Shown piece after piece: positions 17,361 through 25,850 of a stretch of DNA of 64,000 bases. The notes beneath the pieces were generated by a model. That model was given only the letters and a program-made list of their open reading frames with translations. It made no database searches and was not told where the DNA came from. The number at the start of each line of letters is the position of its first letter. Positions within the stretch are counted from its first letter, which is position 1. The DNA lies in assembly GCF_032681285.1 (NCBI RefSeq), contig NZ_CP136336.1:3893001-3957000 (forward strand), given 5' to 3'. The stretch comes from Piscinibacter gummiphilus. Its GTDB lineage: Bacteria > Pseudomonadota > Gammaproteobacteria > Burkholderiales > Burkholderiaceae_C. Both the position numbers and the translations under genes were made by a program.

Positions 17361-17870
17361 ATGACCTTCCGCTTTAAATGCGCAACCTGCGATGAGGTTC
17401 ACGAGGGAATGCCGACCTTCGGAGCCAAGGCGCCGCTTAGCTACTTTGAGATTCCCGAAGAAGAACGAGAAGCACGATGCGATCTCGGCTCAGATGATTG
17501 CGTCATAGATGAGAAGTTCTTCTTTGTTCGCGGATGCATCGACATCCCAGTTCAAGGACAGGCAGATCCATTCTCTTGGGGTGTCTGGGTCTCACTAAGC
17601 CGGGAAAGCCATCTAAAGTGGATCGAGTACTTTGGCAAAGAGAAGCGCTCGCACATCGGCCCGTTCTTCGGTTGGCTCAATGCCTGGCTAAGCCCGTATC
17701 CAGATACGGTCAACCTTAAGACAAGGGTTCACTTGCGAGACGACGGAATACGACCGTACATTGAGCTTGAGCCTACAGACCATCCTCTCGCGGTAGAGCA
17801 ACGCGAAGGCATTTCAGTCGAGCGCGTCGCCGAAATCTATTCCCTTATGGTTCATCGCGATGGCGCCTAA
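17361..17870 (+). CDS. Cassette 7: DUF2199-type protein
   Basis: A 169-residue soluble protein. The N-terminal FKCATCDEVHEGMP carries a CxxC pair, followed by DDCVIDEKFFFVRGCIDIPVQG and FSWGVWVSLS, the sequence signature of DUF2199 proteins. The family's role is unknown. It ends with TAA in the attC 7 core. Confidence 0.8.
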   Translation: MTFRFKCATCDEVHEGMPTFGAKAPLSYFEIPEEEREARCDLGSDDCVIDEKFFFVRGCIDIPVQGQADPFSWGVWVSLSRESHLKWIEYFGKEKRSHIGPFFGWLNAWLSPYPDTVNLKTRVHLRDDGIRPYIELEPTDHPLAVEQREGISVERVAEIYSLMVHRDGA

Positions 17871-17933
17871 CCCTTCCATCGAGAGGACGTCGCCCGGCAA
17901 GCCGTGCGCCGCCTCTCATGTCAAACGTTAGGC
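17865..17933 (+). repeat. attC 7
   Basis: 69 bp, class C with a G-to-T change in the right hairpin arm. Cores GCCTAAC and GTTAGGC. Confidence 0.95.
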
Positions 17934-17951
17934 CGCACAGGGTCATTAGCC

Positions 17952-18470
17952 ATGAATCGAACAGTCGCGGAAGAGTTGTATGGCGCCTGTGAGCGCGTAT
18001 TGGCGAATCTCACGGAATGCGAAGCGGCAATCCGCAAAATCGAAGACACCGAAGAACGACAGGCGCTGCTAAAGGCACTGTCTAGCGCGATCATGGAAGT
18101 CTTAGCTGGCGTCAGAGCTCCTGTTGTTCGGCAGTTTCCTGAACTTCAACCTCACGAAGCAACTGGACGGCCAGATACCGAGCTAGACGAAGAAGATCTT
18201 GCGGCGATCTCTCAGCTTCCCGAGGCGGATATAGCGGCAATCGATGTGGCGCTCCTGGCCGAGTGCGCTACTTCTTGGCGAAAAGTTGCTCGCGTCGTAG
18301 GCTCTGCAATGAAGTCTTTGCAAGAGAAGCTCGACGACATCCCAGATGGCTACTACGCCCGAAGAGTTGTGGCGCTCGCTGCCGCGGGGAAGATCGAATC
18401 TGATGGCAATCTTCACTACATGCGTTCAAGCGAAGTCCGGCTACCGCAGGGGCAGCAAAGTGCGGCCTAA
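17952..18470 (+). CDS. Cassette 8: hypothetical protein, DUF3658-like C-terminus
   Basis: A 172-residue acidic protein starting MNRTVAEELYGACERVLANL. The C-terminal part (DDIPDGYYARRVVALAAAGKIESDGNLHYMRSSEVRL) resembles the DUF3658 winged-helix-like segment; the first half is helical. The start at 17952 was chosen over an attC-internal ATG at 17904. Confidence 0.65.
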   Translation: MNRTVAEELYGACERVLANLTECEAAIRKIEDTEERQALLKALSSAIMEVLAGVRAPVVRQFPELQPHEATGRPDTELDEEDLAAISQLPEADIAAIDVALLAECATSWRKVARVVGSAMKSLQEKLDDIPDGYYARRVVALAAAGKIESDGNLHYMRSSEVRLPQGQQSAA

Positions 18471-18533
18471 CCCTTCCATCGAGAGGACCCGCCCCGGCAA
18501 GCCGGGTCGAGCCTCTCATGTCAAACGTTAGGC
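18465..18533 (+). repeat. attC 8
   Basis: 69 bp, class A. Cores GCCTAAC and GTTAGGC. It pairs with the cassette 8 start over 12 bp. Confidence 0.95.
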
Positions 18534-18586
18534 GCTCGCAAGAAGCAACTGCGAAGGCTCAACCAAATATTTTTGTTGCCCGACCT

Positions 18587-18952
18587 ATGCATCGCGCACG
18601 AACTATCCTCAAGAATCTGCGGCTGGCAGTCATGGCAACGGTATTCACGTTCGCCATCTCCGGGTGCTCCGTCTCCCGCGTCAACAACCGCGTGGACTAT
18701 TGGCAGTCCATCTCGCAAACCAAGCTACTCCCCGGCACACCACTCGCGGAAGCCCAAGATCTCTTTAAGTCTCATGGCTTGGAACTGCGCTGTTGTACGT
18801 CGGGGCCAAATATCAAGAACGCCTACACCGCAATAGAACGCAAAGTCGGTAGGAATCTTCTTGTCGAATACGACGTTGTTGTCCTAATTGATGTGTCCCC
18901 AGACCAAAGGATTGAGCGTGTTCGGGTGCGGCGCTGGGGCGTCGGCCTATGA
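18587..18952 (+). CDS. Cassette 9: small lipoprotein
   Basis: A 121-residue protein. A basic N-terminus, hydrophobic stretch and lipobox (TFAISGC, Cys at about residue 24) predict lipidation. The mature part (RVDYWQSISQTKLLPGTPLAEAQDLFKSHGL) resembles the turn-helix arrangement of small SmpA/OmlA-type or Imm-type beta proteins; the family is not certain. The start at 18587 gives the proper signal peptide. Confidence 0.7.
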   Translation: MHRARTILKNLRLAVMATVFTFAISGCSVSRVNNRVDYWQSISQTKLLPGTPLAEAQDLFKSHGLELRCCTSGPNIKNAYTAIERKVGRNLLVEYDVVVLIDVSPDQRIERVRVRRWGVGL

Positions 18953-18959
18953 AGCAAGC

Positions 18960-19028
18960 GCCTAACCCTTCCATCGAGAGGACCCGCCCCGGCAAGCCGG
19001 GTCGGGCCTCTCATGTCAAACGTTAGGC
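18960..19028 (+). repeat. attC 9
   Basis: 69 bp, class A. Cores GCCTAAC and GTTAGGC. Confidence 0.95.
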
Positions 19029-19068
19029 GGCCAACCTCTCTAGTCATCATGACCACAGGCAGAAGCCA

Positions 19069-19446
19069 ATGAAGGAAGACGATCTTTCGGCACAAACTGA
19101 GTGGTTCCATCAGTTCGCAAAGCAGTCAATCGACGAGATTGCTCAGCAAGCCAGTAGCGAGAACAGAGATCGCTTCCTGCGCTATGCAATTTCCTCGTTG
19201 CCAAACCACAAACCTCCAGAGGGCCTGCCACCCAAAGAGTTCGCCAAAGTGGTGATCGATCTCCGAGAGAACGAAAGAGGATGGAATCAGGCCTTGATGT
19301 CTGCGCTCATCAAAGCAGAAGATCTATTCAAGTCCCAAGACCGTCAAGGAGCAGTCTCTTTGCTCAAAGAATTCTCCGATTCATGCCCCTGGAAGCTGTT
19401 TCAAGAAGTCGCTCAAGGGCAAGCCTTTCACTACAAGCCTCGCTAA
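19069..19446 (+). CDS. Cassette 10: hypothetical helical protein
   Basis: A 125-residue soluble protein starting MKEDDLSAQTEWFHQFAKQS. Predicted mostly helical, with no signal peptide or known motif. The start follows the attC 9 core by 40 bases. Confidence 0.65.
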   Translation: MKEDDLSAQTEWFHQFAKQSIDEIAQQASSENRDRFLRYAISSLPNHKPPEGLPPKEFAKVVIDLRENERGWNQALMSALIKAEDLFKSQDRQGAVSLLKEFSDSCPWKLFQEVAQGQAFHYKPR

Positions 19447-19487
19447 GCTGCACTATTGAAGCTCATGCCATCTCTTTGCACACAGCC

Positions 19488-19556
19488 GCCTAACCCTTCC
19501 ATCGAGAGGACGTCGCCCAGCAAGCCGGTCGCCGCCTCTCATGTCAAACGTTAGAC
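19488..19556 (+). repeat. attC 10
   Basis: 69 bp, class C with a shorter central stem. Cores GCCTAAC and GTTAGAC. Confidence 0.95.
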
Positions 19557-19560
19557 GCCT

Positions 19561-19800
19561 ATGACTCATCGCCGGGAAGTTCTTCTCTTTGCAGCCGTTA
19601 ATGAGGTTGGCTTGCCGATTGAGTTCGCGAGACTGCTGCTGGCTGAGTGCCCTTGGCTGGATGGAAATGAAGAAGTCAACGAACAACTCGGGCCTGATCT
19701 ACTAGCCGATCAATCCGCAAAGCTAGACGTCTCACGCCTCCAAGCTGAAAGCTTTCTCTACGCATACAACGCCCGCGTTCGAGAGCGTTCTGGACTATGA
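19561..19800 (+). CDS. Cassette 11a: small hypothetical protein
   Basis: A 79-residue soluble acidic protein starting MTHRREVLLFAAVNEVGLP. Its stop overlaps the next start as ATGA (19797-19800), so it is translationally coupled to 11b. Its role is unknown. Confidence 0.65.
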   Translation: MTHRREVLLFAAVNEVGLPIEFARLLLAECPWLDGNEEVNEQLGPDLLADQSAKLDVSRLQAESFLYAYNARVRERSGL

Positions 19801-20093
19801 AGCACTTTCTTTACTGCTCCTCCGGCAATACAGAAGGGCTCGACGAGTACATCGGTTACTTCGAGAACAACGGGGAAGGCTATTGCGTGCGGTACGTAGA
19901 GATACAAGCCAGTAGCACAGCACTGCGTTACAGCGAAGGAAATGCCGCGGACAAGTACGCTCATCTTCCTGAAGGCAAGTGGAGCGAGAGCGAAGCGACA
20001 AGGGCCACATACGGGCACTGCATTCAAATCTCGGGCGAACTGTTCGACACAGTGTGGGCCAAGACGACCTGTGACAACGGGAAGACAGAATGA
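19797..20093 (+). CDS. Cassette 11b: small hypothetical protein
   Basis: A 98-residue protein starting MKHFLYCSSGNTEGLDEYIG. Beta-rich, with no known motif. It is coupled to 11a by an ATGA overlap and to the tiny frame 11c by a second one (20090-20093). Confidence 0.65.
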   Translation: MKHFLYCSSGNTEGLDEYIGYFENNGEGYCVRYVEIQASSTALRYSEGNAADKYAHLPEGKWSESEATRATYGHCIQISGELFDTVWAKTTCDNGKTE

Positions 20094-20221
20094 GCAAGAT
20101 CCCAAGCACGCGGGAAGAGCTGTTGCTTCGCAGGCAGGCTTCGATCAACCAGGCGCCTAACCCTTCCATCGAGAGGACCCGACCCGGCAAGTCGGGTCGG
20201 GCCTCTCATGTCAAACGTTAG
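20090..20221 (+). CDS. Cassette 11c: possible 43-residue coupled peptide
   Basis: A short frame (MSKIPSTREELLLRRQASINQ) that starts in an ATGA overlap with 11b and ends on the TAG of the attC 11 core, its last 20 residues being attC-encoded. The coupling geometry is suggestive, but the peptide could be chance. Confidence 0.35.
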   Translation: MSKIPSTREELLLRRQASINQAPNPSIERTRPGKSGRASHVKR

Positions 20222-20223
20222 GC
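20155..20223 (+). repeat. attC 11
   Basis: 69 bp, class A variant with AAGTCGGG hairpin. Cores GCCTAAC and GTTAGGC. Confidence 0.95.
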
Positions 20224-20260
20224 TCCACTAAAGAAACCGGCTTCATCGGACGCACACCTT

Positions 20261-20647
20261 ATGCAGACGCAGGACGACTCAGCTTTGGCTCCAGGAGTGG
20301 TGATTCGCCGAGAAGAGCTCGACGACCTCGCAGGCTTAAACCCAGCGTCACCAGAGTTCAAGCAACGCCTTCAAGAACACATGGCAAAGCGAAAAGAGCT
20401 CGACGAACTACAAGAGTTGGCTAGAAAGGCCACCCGTTCTGCACTGGAGAACTACGAGCCCATCCCTGAGGAGTGGAGTCAGAACCTCACTCTCGGAACG
20501 CTCTTCGACGGTGAAGACCGCATCTTTGAGCTTTATGTGGCGAGCGAGAGGCCAAGCGATGCAATCGTTCTCGCATCCACGCGAGTCAACAGAATCACCA
20601 AGTCGGTGAAGGTCACGATCACCAATCTCCGCCGTACGAAAGAATGA
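20261..20647 (+). CDS. Cassette 12: hypothetical protein
   Basis: A 128-residue acidic protein starting MQTQDDSALAPGVVIRREEL. An N-terminal helical half (EHMAKRKELDELQELARKA) precedes a beta-rich half (DRIFELYVASERPSDAIVLA). Not recognised. Confidence 0.65.
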   Translation: MQTQDDSALAPGVVIRREELDDLAGLNPASPEFKQRLQEHMAKRKELDELQELARKATRSALENYEPIPEEWSQNLTLGTLFDGEDRIFELYVASERPSDAIVLASTRVNRITKSVKVTITNLRRTKE

Positions 20648-20684
20648 GAAGTAGCAAGTGGTTGGTCAGTCGCAGCGCGGCGGC

Positions 20685-20753
20685 GCCTAACCCTTCCATC
20701 GAGAGGACTCGCCCCGGCAAGCCGGGTCGAGCCTCTCATGTCAAACGTTAGGC
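20685..20753 (+). repeat. attC 12
   Basis: 69 bp, class H. Cores GCCTAAC and GTTAGGC. The match to the cassette 12 start is weaker than usual. Confidence 0.95.
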
Positions 20754-20756
20754 GCC

Positions 20757-21227
20757 ATGAGAGTCGAAGCCGCGAACGCATCTGATGCCGAAGCAATCAG
20801 CGCGCTGATTGTCGAACTGAGTGAGCCGTTCTTCTTGTCGCCTTCACGTGGGGGTGCGGAGCGTTTCCTCGCCTCCATTAGCGTTGAAGCAGTGCGTGGC
20901 TACTTGAGTTCAGCCAACTTCTCCTACTACGTCGCAAGGTCAGAAAGCAGACTCGCGGGTTTCGTGGCGTTACGAGACAACTCGCACTTGTTCCACTTGT
21001 TCGTTGCCACGGCATTCCAAGGCAATCGCTTGGCGAGCCAACTCTGGGCCACAGCCAAAACAGATGCAGTACAAGCTGGCAATCCAGGAGAGTTCACGGT
21101 CAACTCGAGCCTCAATGCCGTGCCTGTCTACGAAAGGTTTGGCTTTGTGCGCGAGGGAGAGGTGCAGCGCATGCACGGCATCTCTTTTCAGCCCATGCGT
21201 CTGAGGTCGGGCCAGAATGGCGCCTAA
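20757..21227 (+). CDS. Cassette 13: GNAT-family N-acetyltransferase
   Basis: A 156-residue single GNAT domain. RDNSHLFHLFVATAFQGNRLASQLW is the acetyl-CoA-binding region (beta4-alpha3) and SSLNAVPVYERFGFVREGE the C-terminal GNAT signature. The substrate is unknown. The start follows the attC 12 core by three bases. A close paralogue is cassette 78, and a broken copy lies at 60264-60336. Confidence 0.85.
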   Translation: MRVEAANASDAEAISALIVELSEPFFLSPSRGGAERFLASISVEAVRGYLSSANFSYYVARSESRLAGFVALRDNSHLFHLFVATAFQGNRLASQLWATAKTDAVQAGNPGEFTVNSSLNAVPVYERFGFVREGEVQRMHGISFQPMRLRSGQNGA

Positions 21228-21290
21228 CCCTTCCATCGAGAGGACGCTGCCCGGCAAGCCGGTCAGCGCCTCTCATGTCAAACGTTAGGC
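21222..21290 (+). repeat. attC 13
   Basis: 69 bp, class F. Cores GCCTAAC and GTTAGGC. It pairs with the cassette 13 start over 12 bp. Confidence 0.95.
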
Positions 21291-21323
21291 CCCACAGTTC
21301 GAAAACAACGTCGAGGAGGATTC

Positions 21324-22349
21324 ATGGCAGAAGTCGTCAATATCGGAGCAGCTGATAGCACCGTCGCCTTACCAGTCGACAAGAAGACACTTGGCGAATT
21401 CATTTCCGGCCTACTCGGCCAACCACAGACACTGGAACGAAAGTTCGAGAACTCCTTCTCTGCGGATCATCAGTGGTTTCTTCACTTCTTTTCGCTAATC
21501 CTTCAGCGCATACAACAACAGAACGCTCCTGAGCCGCTGGCGTTCGAGGCAACTATTCAATATCGAGACAAGCTCGAGCGAAAGGTAACTACTTGGCAAG
21601 CGTTTCAGCACTTCTCAGAGACGCAGAACATTGTCAGCATCGGTGCAAAGTTCCACCTTGCTTTGCTGATCCAGTTTCCCGCCAAGCCAATACCAGAACG
21701 GCAAGAGCTAATTGTCAGCTTCGACGCGCGAGACAACAAACAAAGCTTCGTCGAAAGCCTGGTAGGGCGCGAACCAACGGTAGGGAGTATCGCGGTTGAA
21801 ATTCGACACACCGAACGAACGTGGGCAGATGACATCCTCCGCCTCATCGAGACGGAACTCAATGCTATTCAAGTCCCAGAAGGCCGACTGAAGAAGCAAC
21901 TACGCAAGTTGTTCTTCCCGCTCGTGAGCTTCTCTTTTCCGCTCATGATGTTCGCATCCATGCTGTATACGGAATGGTCAAAGCGCGGGGCCAGAGCATC
22001 AGCTAAGGAGAAGATTCTTGCGGTGGTGACCAACGGCAAGCCAGATCTTCAAAGCCTTCATGCAAAGGTAGACGTGTTGCTAGCGGAGGCAGCGAGGAGC
22101 ACCGAAGGCAAGTTCGGCGATGAAACGATCCTAATTTATTCGCTCCTGTTCGCGGTCCTGGTGTTCTTTGCAGGCGTCTTCTTAGCAAGACCAAATCCCT
22201 CGTTCGTCGTGCTTTCGCCAGCGGCGGTCAAGAACAAAGCCGAAACGCTAGAGCGGTTGAAACGCAAGAACTTGTGGCTATTGATTTCGATGATCGGCAG
22301 TGTTGCACTAGGAGTAATTGGCAATTTTGTATACGACCACATTAAGTAA
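21324..22349 (+). CDS. Cassette 14: hypothetical membrane protein
   Basis: A 341-residue protein, the largest single gene of the array. A soluble N-terminal domain of about 195 residues (TLERKFENSFSADHQWFLHFF, SFVESLVGREPTVGSIAVEIRHTER) is followed by hydrophobic segments at about 196-212, 270-290 and 318-335. An AGGAGG lies just upstream of the ATG. The family is unknown. An IS separates it from its attC. Confidence 0.7.
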   Translation: MAEVVNIGAADSTVALPVDKKTLGEFISGLLGQPQTLERKFENSFSADHQWFLHFFSLILQRIQQQNAPEPLAFEATIQYRDKLERKVTTWQAFQHFSETQNIVSIGAKFHLALLIQFPAKPIPERQELIVSFDARDNKQSFVESLVGREPTVGSIAVEIRHTERTWADDILRLIETELNAIQVPEGRLKKQLRKLFFPLVSFSFPLMMFASMLYTEWSKRGARASAKEKILAVVTNGKPDLQSLHAKVDVLLAEAARSTEGKFGDETILIYSLLFAVLVFFAGVFLARPNPSFVVLSPAAVKNKAETLERLKRKNLWLLISMIGSVALGVIGNFVYDHIK

Positions 22350-22368
22350 GCACGTTCTTCTCGTGAAC

Positions 22369-23665
22369 GGTCGGGCTGATGGGTGACAGATAGTCCGGGG
22401 TGATGGGTTACACGCGGCGCTTCATTTTGCCGAAGGCATCTTCGATCCTCATGAAGCGTTCATTGAGTCTTCCAAGCCTGTAGTTGGCGAAGTAGACATC
22501 CCACTGACCGTCGTCGACTTCTTCAAGACCAACGTATTCACCGATCAGGACGCTGCTGACGTTGACCCATTTCTTGTACCAACGCATGCCGCCGTTGGCG
22601 CTGACGTAGCGCACCTCGAAGCGATCGGGGTATTCGGGTGTCAGTAGCTTGCTGGGCATGCGTCTGCTCGACGATACGTGAACATCATGCGGCGTCAGCC
22701 CATCGTGCGCTTCGTGCGGCCTGTCTTCGTTGAACTCGCGCCGCCAGACGTTGAACTTCCTCTGCTGCACTCTCGCATTGGCCCCCGGCGGCTTGAGCGT
22801 CTCGTCCTTGAGCGTACGGTGCATCCTCTCGTGCCTACCGTTCTGCTGCGGCTTGCCAGGCTCAATCAGTTCGGGCATCACCCCAAGCTTGAGCAGCCAC
22901 ACCGACAGCCGGCTCAACCTGCCCAGTGTGTACGCCGCGAACGGCACCCCGTTGTCGCTGCGCAGCCGGCTGGGCAGCCCGTACTCCTTGAACACCTTCG
23001 TCAGCATCGCCTGCGTAGGCTCCAGCAGCGTTCCGGGCAGCCCCTGGCAGGCCAGCAGGTAGCGGCTGTGGTTGTCCGTCACCGTCAACGGGTAGCAATA
23101 CACGCCATCCCCAGTCCTGAACTGCCCCTTGAAGTCCATGCTCCAGCAGTCATTGGGCTTGGTCACCGCCATGCTCGGCCGCCCGGGGTGCCCCACCGGT
23201 CTCGGCCTCTTCTTGGCCAGCACCAGGTCGTTGCGCTTGAGTATCTCAGCCACCGTCGTGCGACTGGGTAGCTCCAGCTGCGGCTGCCTCCTCTGCAGCG
23301 TCCACAGCAGCTTCTTCGGCCCCCAGCTCGGGTGCCTCAGCCTGCATTGCACGATCGCCTGCTCCACTTCGTCGGGCGTGCGGTTCGCTGATCTCTGCGG
23401 CGCATGGCTGCGTTCCCACAGCCCATCCGGTCCATGCTCCAGGTACCGGTTCACCCACTTGTAGGCCGTCTTGCGGCTCACGCCGTACCGCGCGCACAGC
23501 TCCGTCATCTGGTACTTCTGGCTGTTCCAGTCCAGAATAAATGCCACCTTCGCATCCATCGTTGAGGTCTCTTTCCAAGGCATCGGGTGCTCCTTCCAGA
23601 GCCCCATCGTCCATCGGTGTGTTACCTATCAACCCGGACTACTGTGTCACCTATCAACCCGGACC
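22369..23665. mobile_element. IS481-family insertion sequence in cassette 14
   Basis: A roughly 1.3-kb element holding one minus-strand transposase. Its ends are imperfect inverted copies (left GGTCGGGCTGATGGGTGAC; right reversed GGTCCGGGTTGATAGGTGAC), each followed by a second inner copy ending TCCGGG..TGAT.GGT.ACAC. A target duplication is not evident. It lies between the gene and the attC of cassette 14, which is therefore split but not deleted. Confidence 0.85.
22408..23583 (-). CDS. IS481-family transposase (DDE)
   Basis: A 391-residue transposase. The start at 23583 (MPWKETSTMDAK) has GGAAGGAG 7 bases upstream on its strand. An N-terminal HTH (LCARYGVSRKTAYKWVNRY) is followed by an rve integrase core with catalytic D in WSMDFKGQF, D in LRSDNGVPFA and E in NGRHERMHRTLK. 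It appears intact, so the element may be active. Confidence 0.9.
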   Translation of the reverse strand: MPWKETSTMDAKVAFILDWNSQKYQMTELCARYGVSRKTAYKWVNRYLEHGPDGLWERSHAPQRSANRTPDEVEQAIVQCRLRHPSWGPKKLLWTLQRRQPQLELPSRTTVAEILKRNDLVLAKKRPRPVGHPGRPSMAVTKPNDCWSMDFKGQFRTGDGVYCYPLTVTDNHSRYLLACQGLPGTLLEPTQAMLTKVFKEYGLPSRLRSDNGVPFAAYTLGRLSRLSVWLLKLGVMPELIEPGKPQQNGRHERMHRTLKDETLKPPGANARVQQRKFNVWRREFNEDRPHEAHDGLTPHDVHVSSSRRMPSKLLTPEYPDRFEVRYVSANGGMRWYKKWVNVSSVLIGEYVGLEEVDDGQWDVYFANYRLGRLNERFMRIEDAFGKMKRRV

Positions 23666-23678
23666 GTACCTCGGTGTG

Positions 23679-23747
23679 GCCTAACCCTTCCATCGAGAGG
23701 ACGTCACCCGGCAAGCCGGGCGCCGCCTCTCATGTCAAACGTTAGGC
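23679..23747 (+). repeat. attC 14
   Basis: 69 bp, class C (GTCACCCGG). Cores GCCTAAC and GTTAGGC. Its left arm still matches the start of cassette 14, 2.4 kb upstream beyond the IS, with one mismatch. Confidence 0.93.
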
Positions 23748-23755
23748 GGCTCAAA

Positions 23756-24301
23756 GTGGAAACGTACATCGAGCAAGTCTTGTCCAGCGAACTGCCAATC
23801 CCGATCTGGCTTGTCGCAGTTCTTTGGCTCATTGCCTTCATCTGCGCCACAGTTCTAGCCTCACGGGTAAATGGCCTTGTAGGCGCGCAGTCGCACATAT
23901 CGGTTCCTGAGAATGCGAAACCGAAGATCTCGGCTCGAGGACTCGCGCTTCAGGTTCTCTTCGCAGGCGCGATGTTTCTTCTTGTGCCTCTTCTGAGTAG
24001 CGCTTGGGCAGCATTCTTGGCAGGCGGCTGGCTCATCACCACAGCCACCCTGTTTGTCATGAACCTTCGTAGCTACATGTCCCTCATGCGCCTTGCCAGG
24101 GGCGATGCCGTAACAGGCCAAGTCGCATACACCGTAGCTTATTCGTACGAAGAGCTGTCGCATCGCTTCGCCGCAAATTCAGCGCTTTTCCTCGCGGTGG
24201 GTATTCTTCTCGCACAACCCGCAGCCTTCGGTGCCACATGGTTCCTCGGCGCAAGTTCATTTCGCTATTGGAGAAAAGCACGTGCCGCCAGAGCCGCCTA
24301 A
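23756..24301 (+). CDS. Cassette 15: hypothetical membrane protein
   Basis: A 181-residue protein with hydrophobic segments at about residues 12-32, 55-75, 78-95 and 140-160. The GTG at 23756 (VETYIEQVL) is taken as start; the alternative ATG at 23732 lies inside attC 14 and would prepend MSNVRRLK. No family was recognised. Confidence 0.65.
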   Translation: METYIEQVLSSELPIPIWLVAVLWLIAFICATVLASRVNGLVGAQSHISVPENAKPKISARGLALQVLFAGAMFLLVPLLSSAWAAFLAGGWLITTATLFVMNLRSYMSLMRLARGDAVTGQVAYTVAYSYEELSHRFAANSALFLAVGILLAQPAAFGATWFLGASSFRYWRKARAARAA

Positions 24302-24364
24302 CCCTTCCATCGAGAGGACCCGCCCCGGCAAGCCGGGTCGGGCCTCTCATGTCAAACGTTAGGC
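24296..24364 (+). repeat. attC 15
   Basis: 69 bp, class A. Cores GCCTAAC and GTTAGGC. It pairs with the cassette 15 start over 12 bp. Confidence 0.95.
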
Positions 24365-24388
24365 CGCACAAGGTTGGAGAGCGGCGTC

Positions 24389-24802
24389 ATGCCAATGAAG
24401 AAGTCAGTTCCAGCAGAGAACCCCGAGGCGTATGTCGCGTCGCTGTCTGGTTGGCAAAGGCTTTATGTTCAGGCCCTCAGGGCGGCCGTTCGAGAAGCGG
24501 TTGAGCTGCAGGAGGTAGTCAAGTGGGGGCACTTGGTCTACTTCTCCAACGGACCGGCTCTTCTAATTCGAGCTGAAAAAGGCAGGGTCTTGTTTGGGTT
24601 CTGGCGAGGCAAGCGTTTGCGGGCCATAGAACCCAGGCTCAAGCCAGGCGGAAAGTATGAAATGGCAACGCTGGAACTCACCCGAGACACACCACTAGAG
24701 AAACAGGTAGTCGCCAAGCTTGCAAGAGAAGCAGTCACGCTAAATCTGTCGCTTGGCAATCCGACCACATTGCTACCTAAGGGCGCTGCGAGTGCGGCCT
24801 AA
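24389..24802 (+). CDS. Cassette 16: DUF1801-family protein
   Basis: A 137-residue soluble protein. PAENPEAYVASLSGWQRLYVQALRAAVREA and KWGHLVYFSNGPALLIRAEKG are the hallmarks of the DUF1801 (YdhG-like) fold. The ATG at 24389 (MPMKKSVPAEN) is used; an earlier TTG is unlikely. The biochemical role of the family is not established. Confidence 0.8.
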   Translation: MPMKKSVPAENPEAYVASLSGWQRLYVQALRAAVREAVELQEVVKWGHLVYFSNGPALLIRAEKGRVLFGFWRGKRLRAIEPRLKPGGKYEMATLELTRDTPLEKQVVAKLAREAVTLNLSLGNPTTLLPKGAASAA

Positions 24803-24868
24803 CTCTTCCATCGAGAGGACGTCACAAGGGCTGCGCCCTTGCGCCGCCTCTCATGTCAAACGTTAGGC
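24797..24868 (+). repeat. attC 16
   Basis: 72 bp, class D with loop GGGCTGCGCCC. Cores GCCTAAC and GTTAGGC; CTAACTCTTCC instead of CTAACCCTTCC. It pairs with the cassette 16 start over 12 bp. Confidence 0.95.
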
Positions 24869-24902
24869 GTCGGAGGGAGCGTCAGCGACGCATACTGTGC
24901 AC

Positions 24903-25232
24903 ATGGCAATCCCACACGCAAATCCCGGTCAGCTCATCGACATTCGTCCATTGGGCCTGCGCCTTCAGAGCGCAAAGACCACCGCGCTGTTCAAGTCTGA
25001 GCAGCTTGAAGTGATACGTCTCGTGCTTCTGGCCGGAAAGTCACTTCCACCACATAGCGTCGCAGGCGAGATCACCATCCAGTGCATCGAGGGTCGAATC
25101 GATGTCACGGTCAATTCACAGAGTCATCTGCTTGAAGCAGGAGAGATGCTCTTTCTGGCAAAGTCCGCACCGCATGGCGTAGTCGCCATCGAAGACTCAT
25201 CCGCGTTGGTGACCATCGTCCTGTCGAAATAG
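24903..25232 (+). CDS. Cassette 17: cupin-domain protein
   Basis: A 109-residue small beta-barrel. SLPPHSVAGEITIQCIEGRI and LEAGEMLFLAKSAPHGVVAIEDS are the two cupin motifs; the metal-binding His set is partly kept (PPH, PHGV). It could bind a metal or a small ligand. The ATG at 24903 is preferred to the GTG six bases upstream. Confidence 0.78.
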   Translation: MAIPHANPGQLIDIRPLGLRLQSAKTTALFKSEQLEVIRLVLLAGKSLPPHSVAGEITIQCIEGRIDVTVNSQSHLLEAGEMLFLAKSAPHGVVAIEDSSALVTIVLSK

Positions 25233-25271
25233 CTCGTCTGTGAGACACGGCATGTATTCGAAGAACCCGAC

Positions 25272-25340
25272 GCCTAACCCTTCCATCGAGAGGACTCGCC
25301 CCGGCAAGCCGGGTCGAGCCTCTCATGTCAAACGTTAGCC
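25272..25340 (+). repeat. attC 17
   Basis: 69 bp, class H. Cores GCCTAAC and GTTAGCC. It pairs with the cassette 17 start over 12 bp. Confidence 0.95.
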
Positions 25341-25741
25341 GGCCTGCAATCGAATGAGTGGCCTCGTTTCAATGCCTGGGTTGCTGTGGCTGCGCTCACG
25401 GCGGAAGAAACAGCCAGTCGGTGGTGTACGTAAGGTCTGCTCGCTTGCGAGAGGTTGTGGAAAGGCCGTGCTCCTTCGATCGAGTTCGCTTGCCAAGAAT
25501 CGAGGCGCATCGAAATGCTTGGGCCGAACCTCTTGCTTGCCAGCCAGGTGCTCCGCGCCAAGAATCCAAGACATTCAGGCAAGGCTTTCTCTTGTGCAAA
25601 GCTCTTGAGTACTGCGCGAGCAAAGACAAAGACCGCCTAACCACGAATACAAATGCAAATCCAAGGGTCAGCGTTTCCCCTTCGTTCGCCGCTCGCTGCA
25701 TTTGGCAATCGGTTGGCTGTGGTCCAGGCATGCCAACAGCC
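25341..25741. other. Cassette 18: no convincing gene
   Basis: A 401-base cassette. Several overlapping frames of 80-110 codons exist on both strands, but none has a ribosome site, a protein-like composition or a stop close to the attC. It contains CAGCCAGTCGGTGGTG near 25412, related to the CAGTCAGTGG motif of cassettes 20, 49, 54, 75 and 83. It may be non-coding or make an RNA. Confidence 0.55.
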
Positions 25742-25810
25742 GGCTAACCCTTCCATCGAGAGGACTCGCCCCGGCAAGCCGGGGCGAGCCTCTCATGTCA
25801 AACGTTAGGC
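25742..25810 (+). repeat. attC 18
   Basis: 69 bp, class H. Cores GGCTAAC and GTTAGGC. It pairs with the cassette 18 start (GTTAGCCGGC) over 10 bp. Confidence 0.95.
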
Positions 25811-25850
25811 CGCACAAGGCCTCCTTTCACGAGTCTGCAGCAGCCTCACC

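Noticed and set aside
22369..22380. Target-site duplication of the IS481 element.
   Set aside because: Flanks after trimming the inverted ends do not show a convincing direct repeat.
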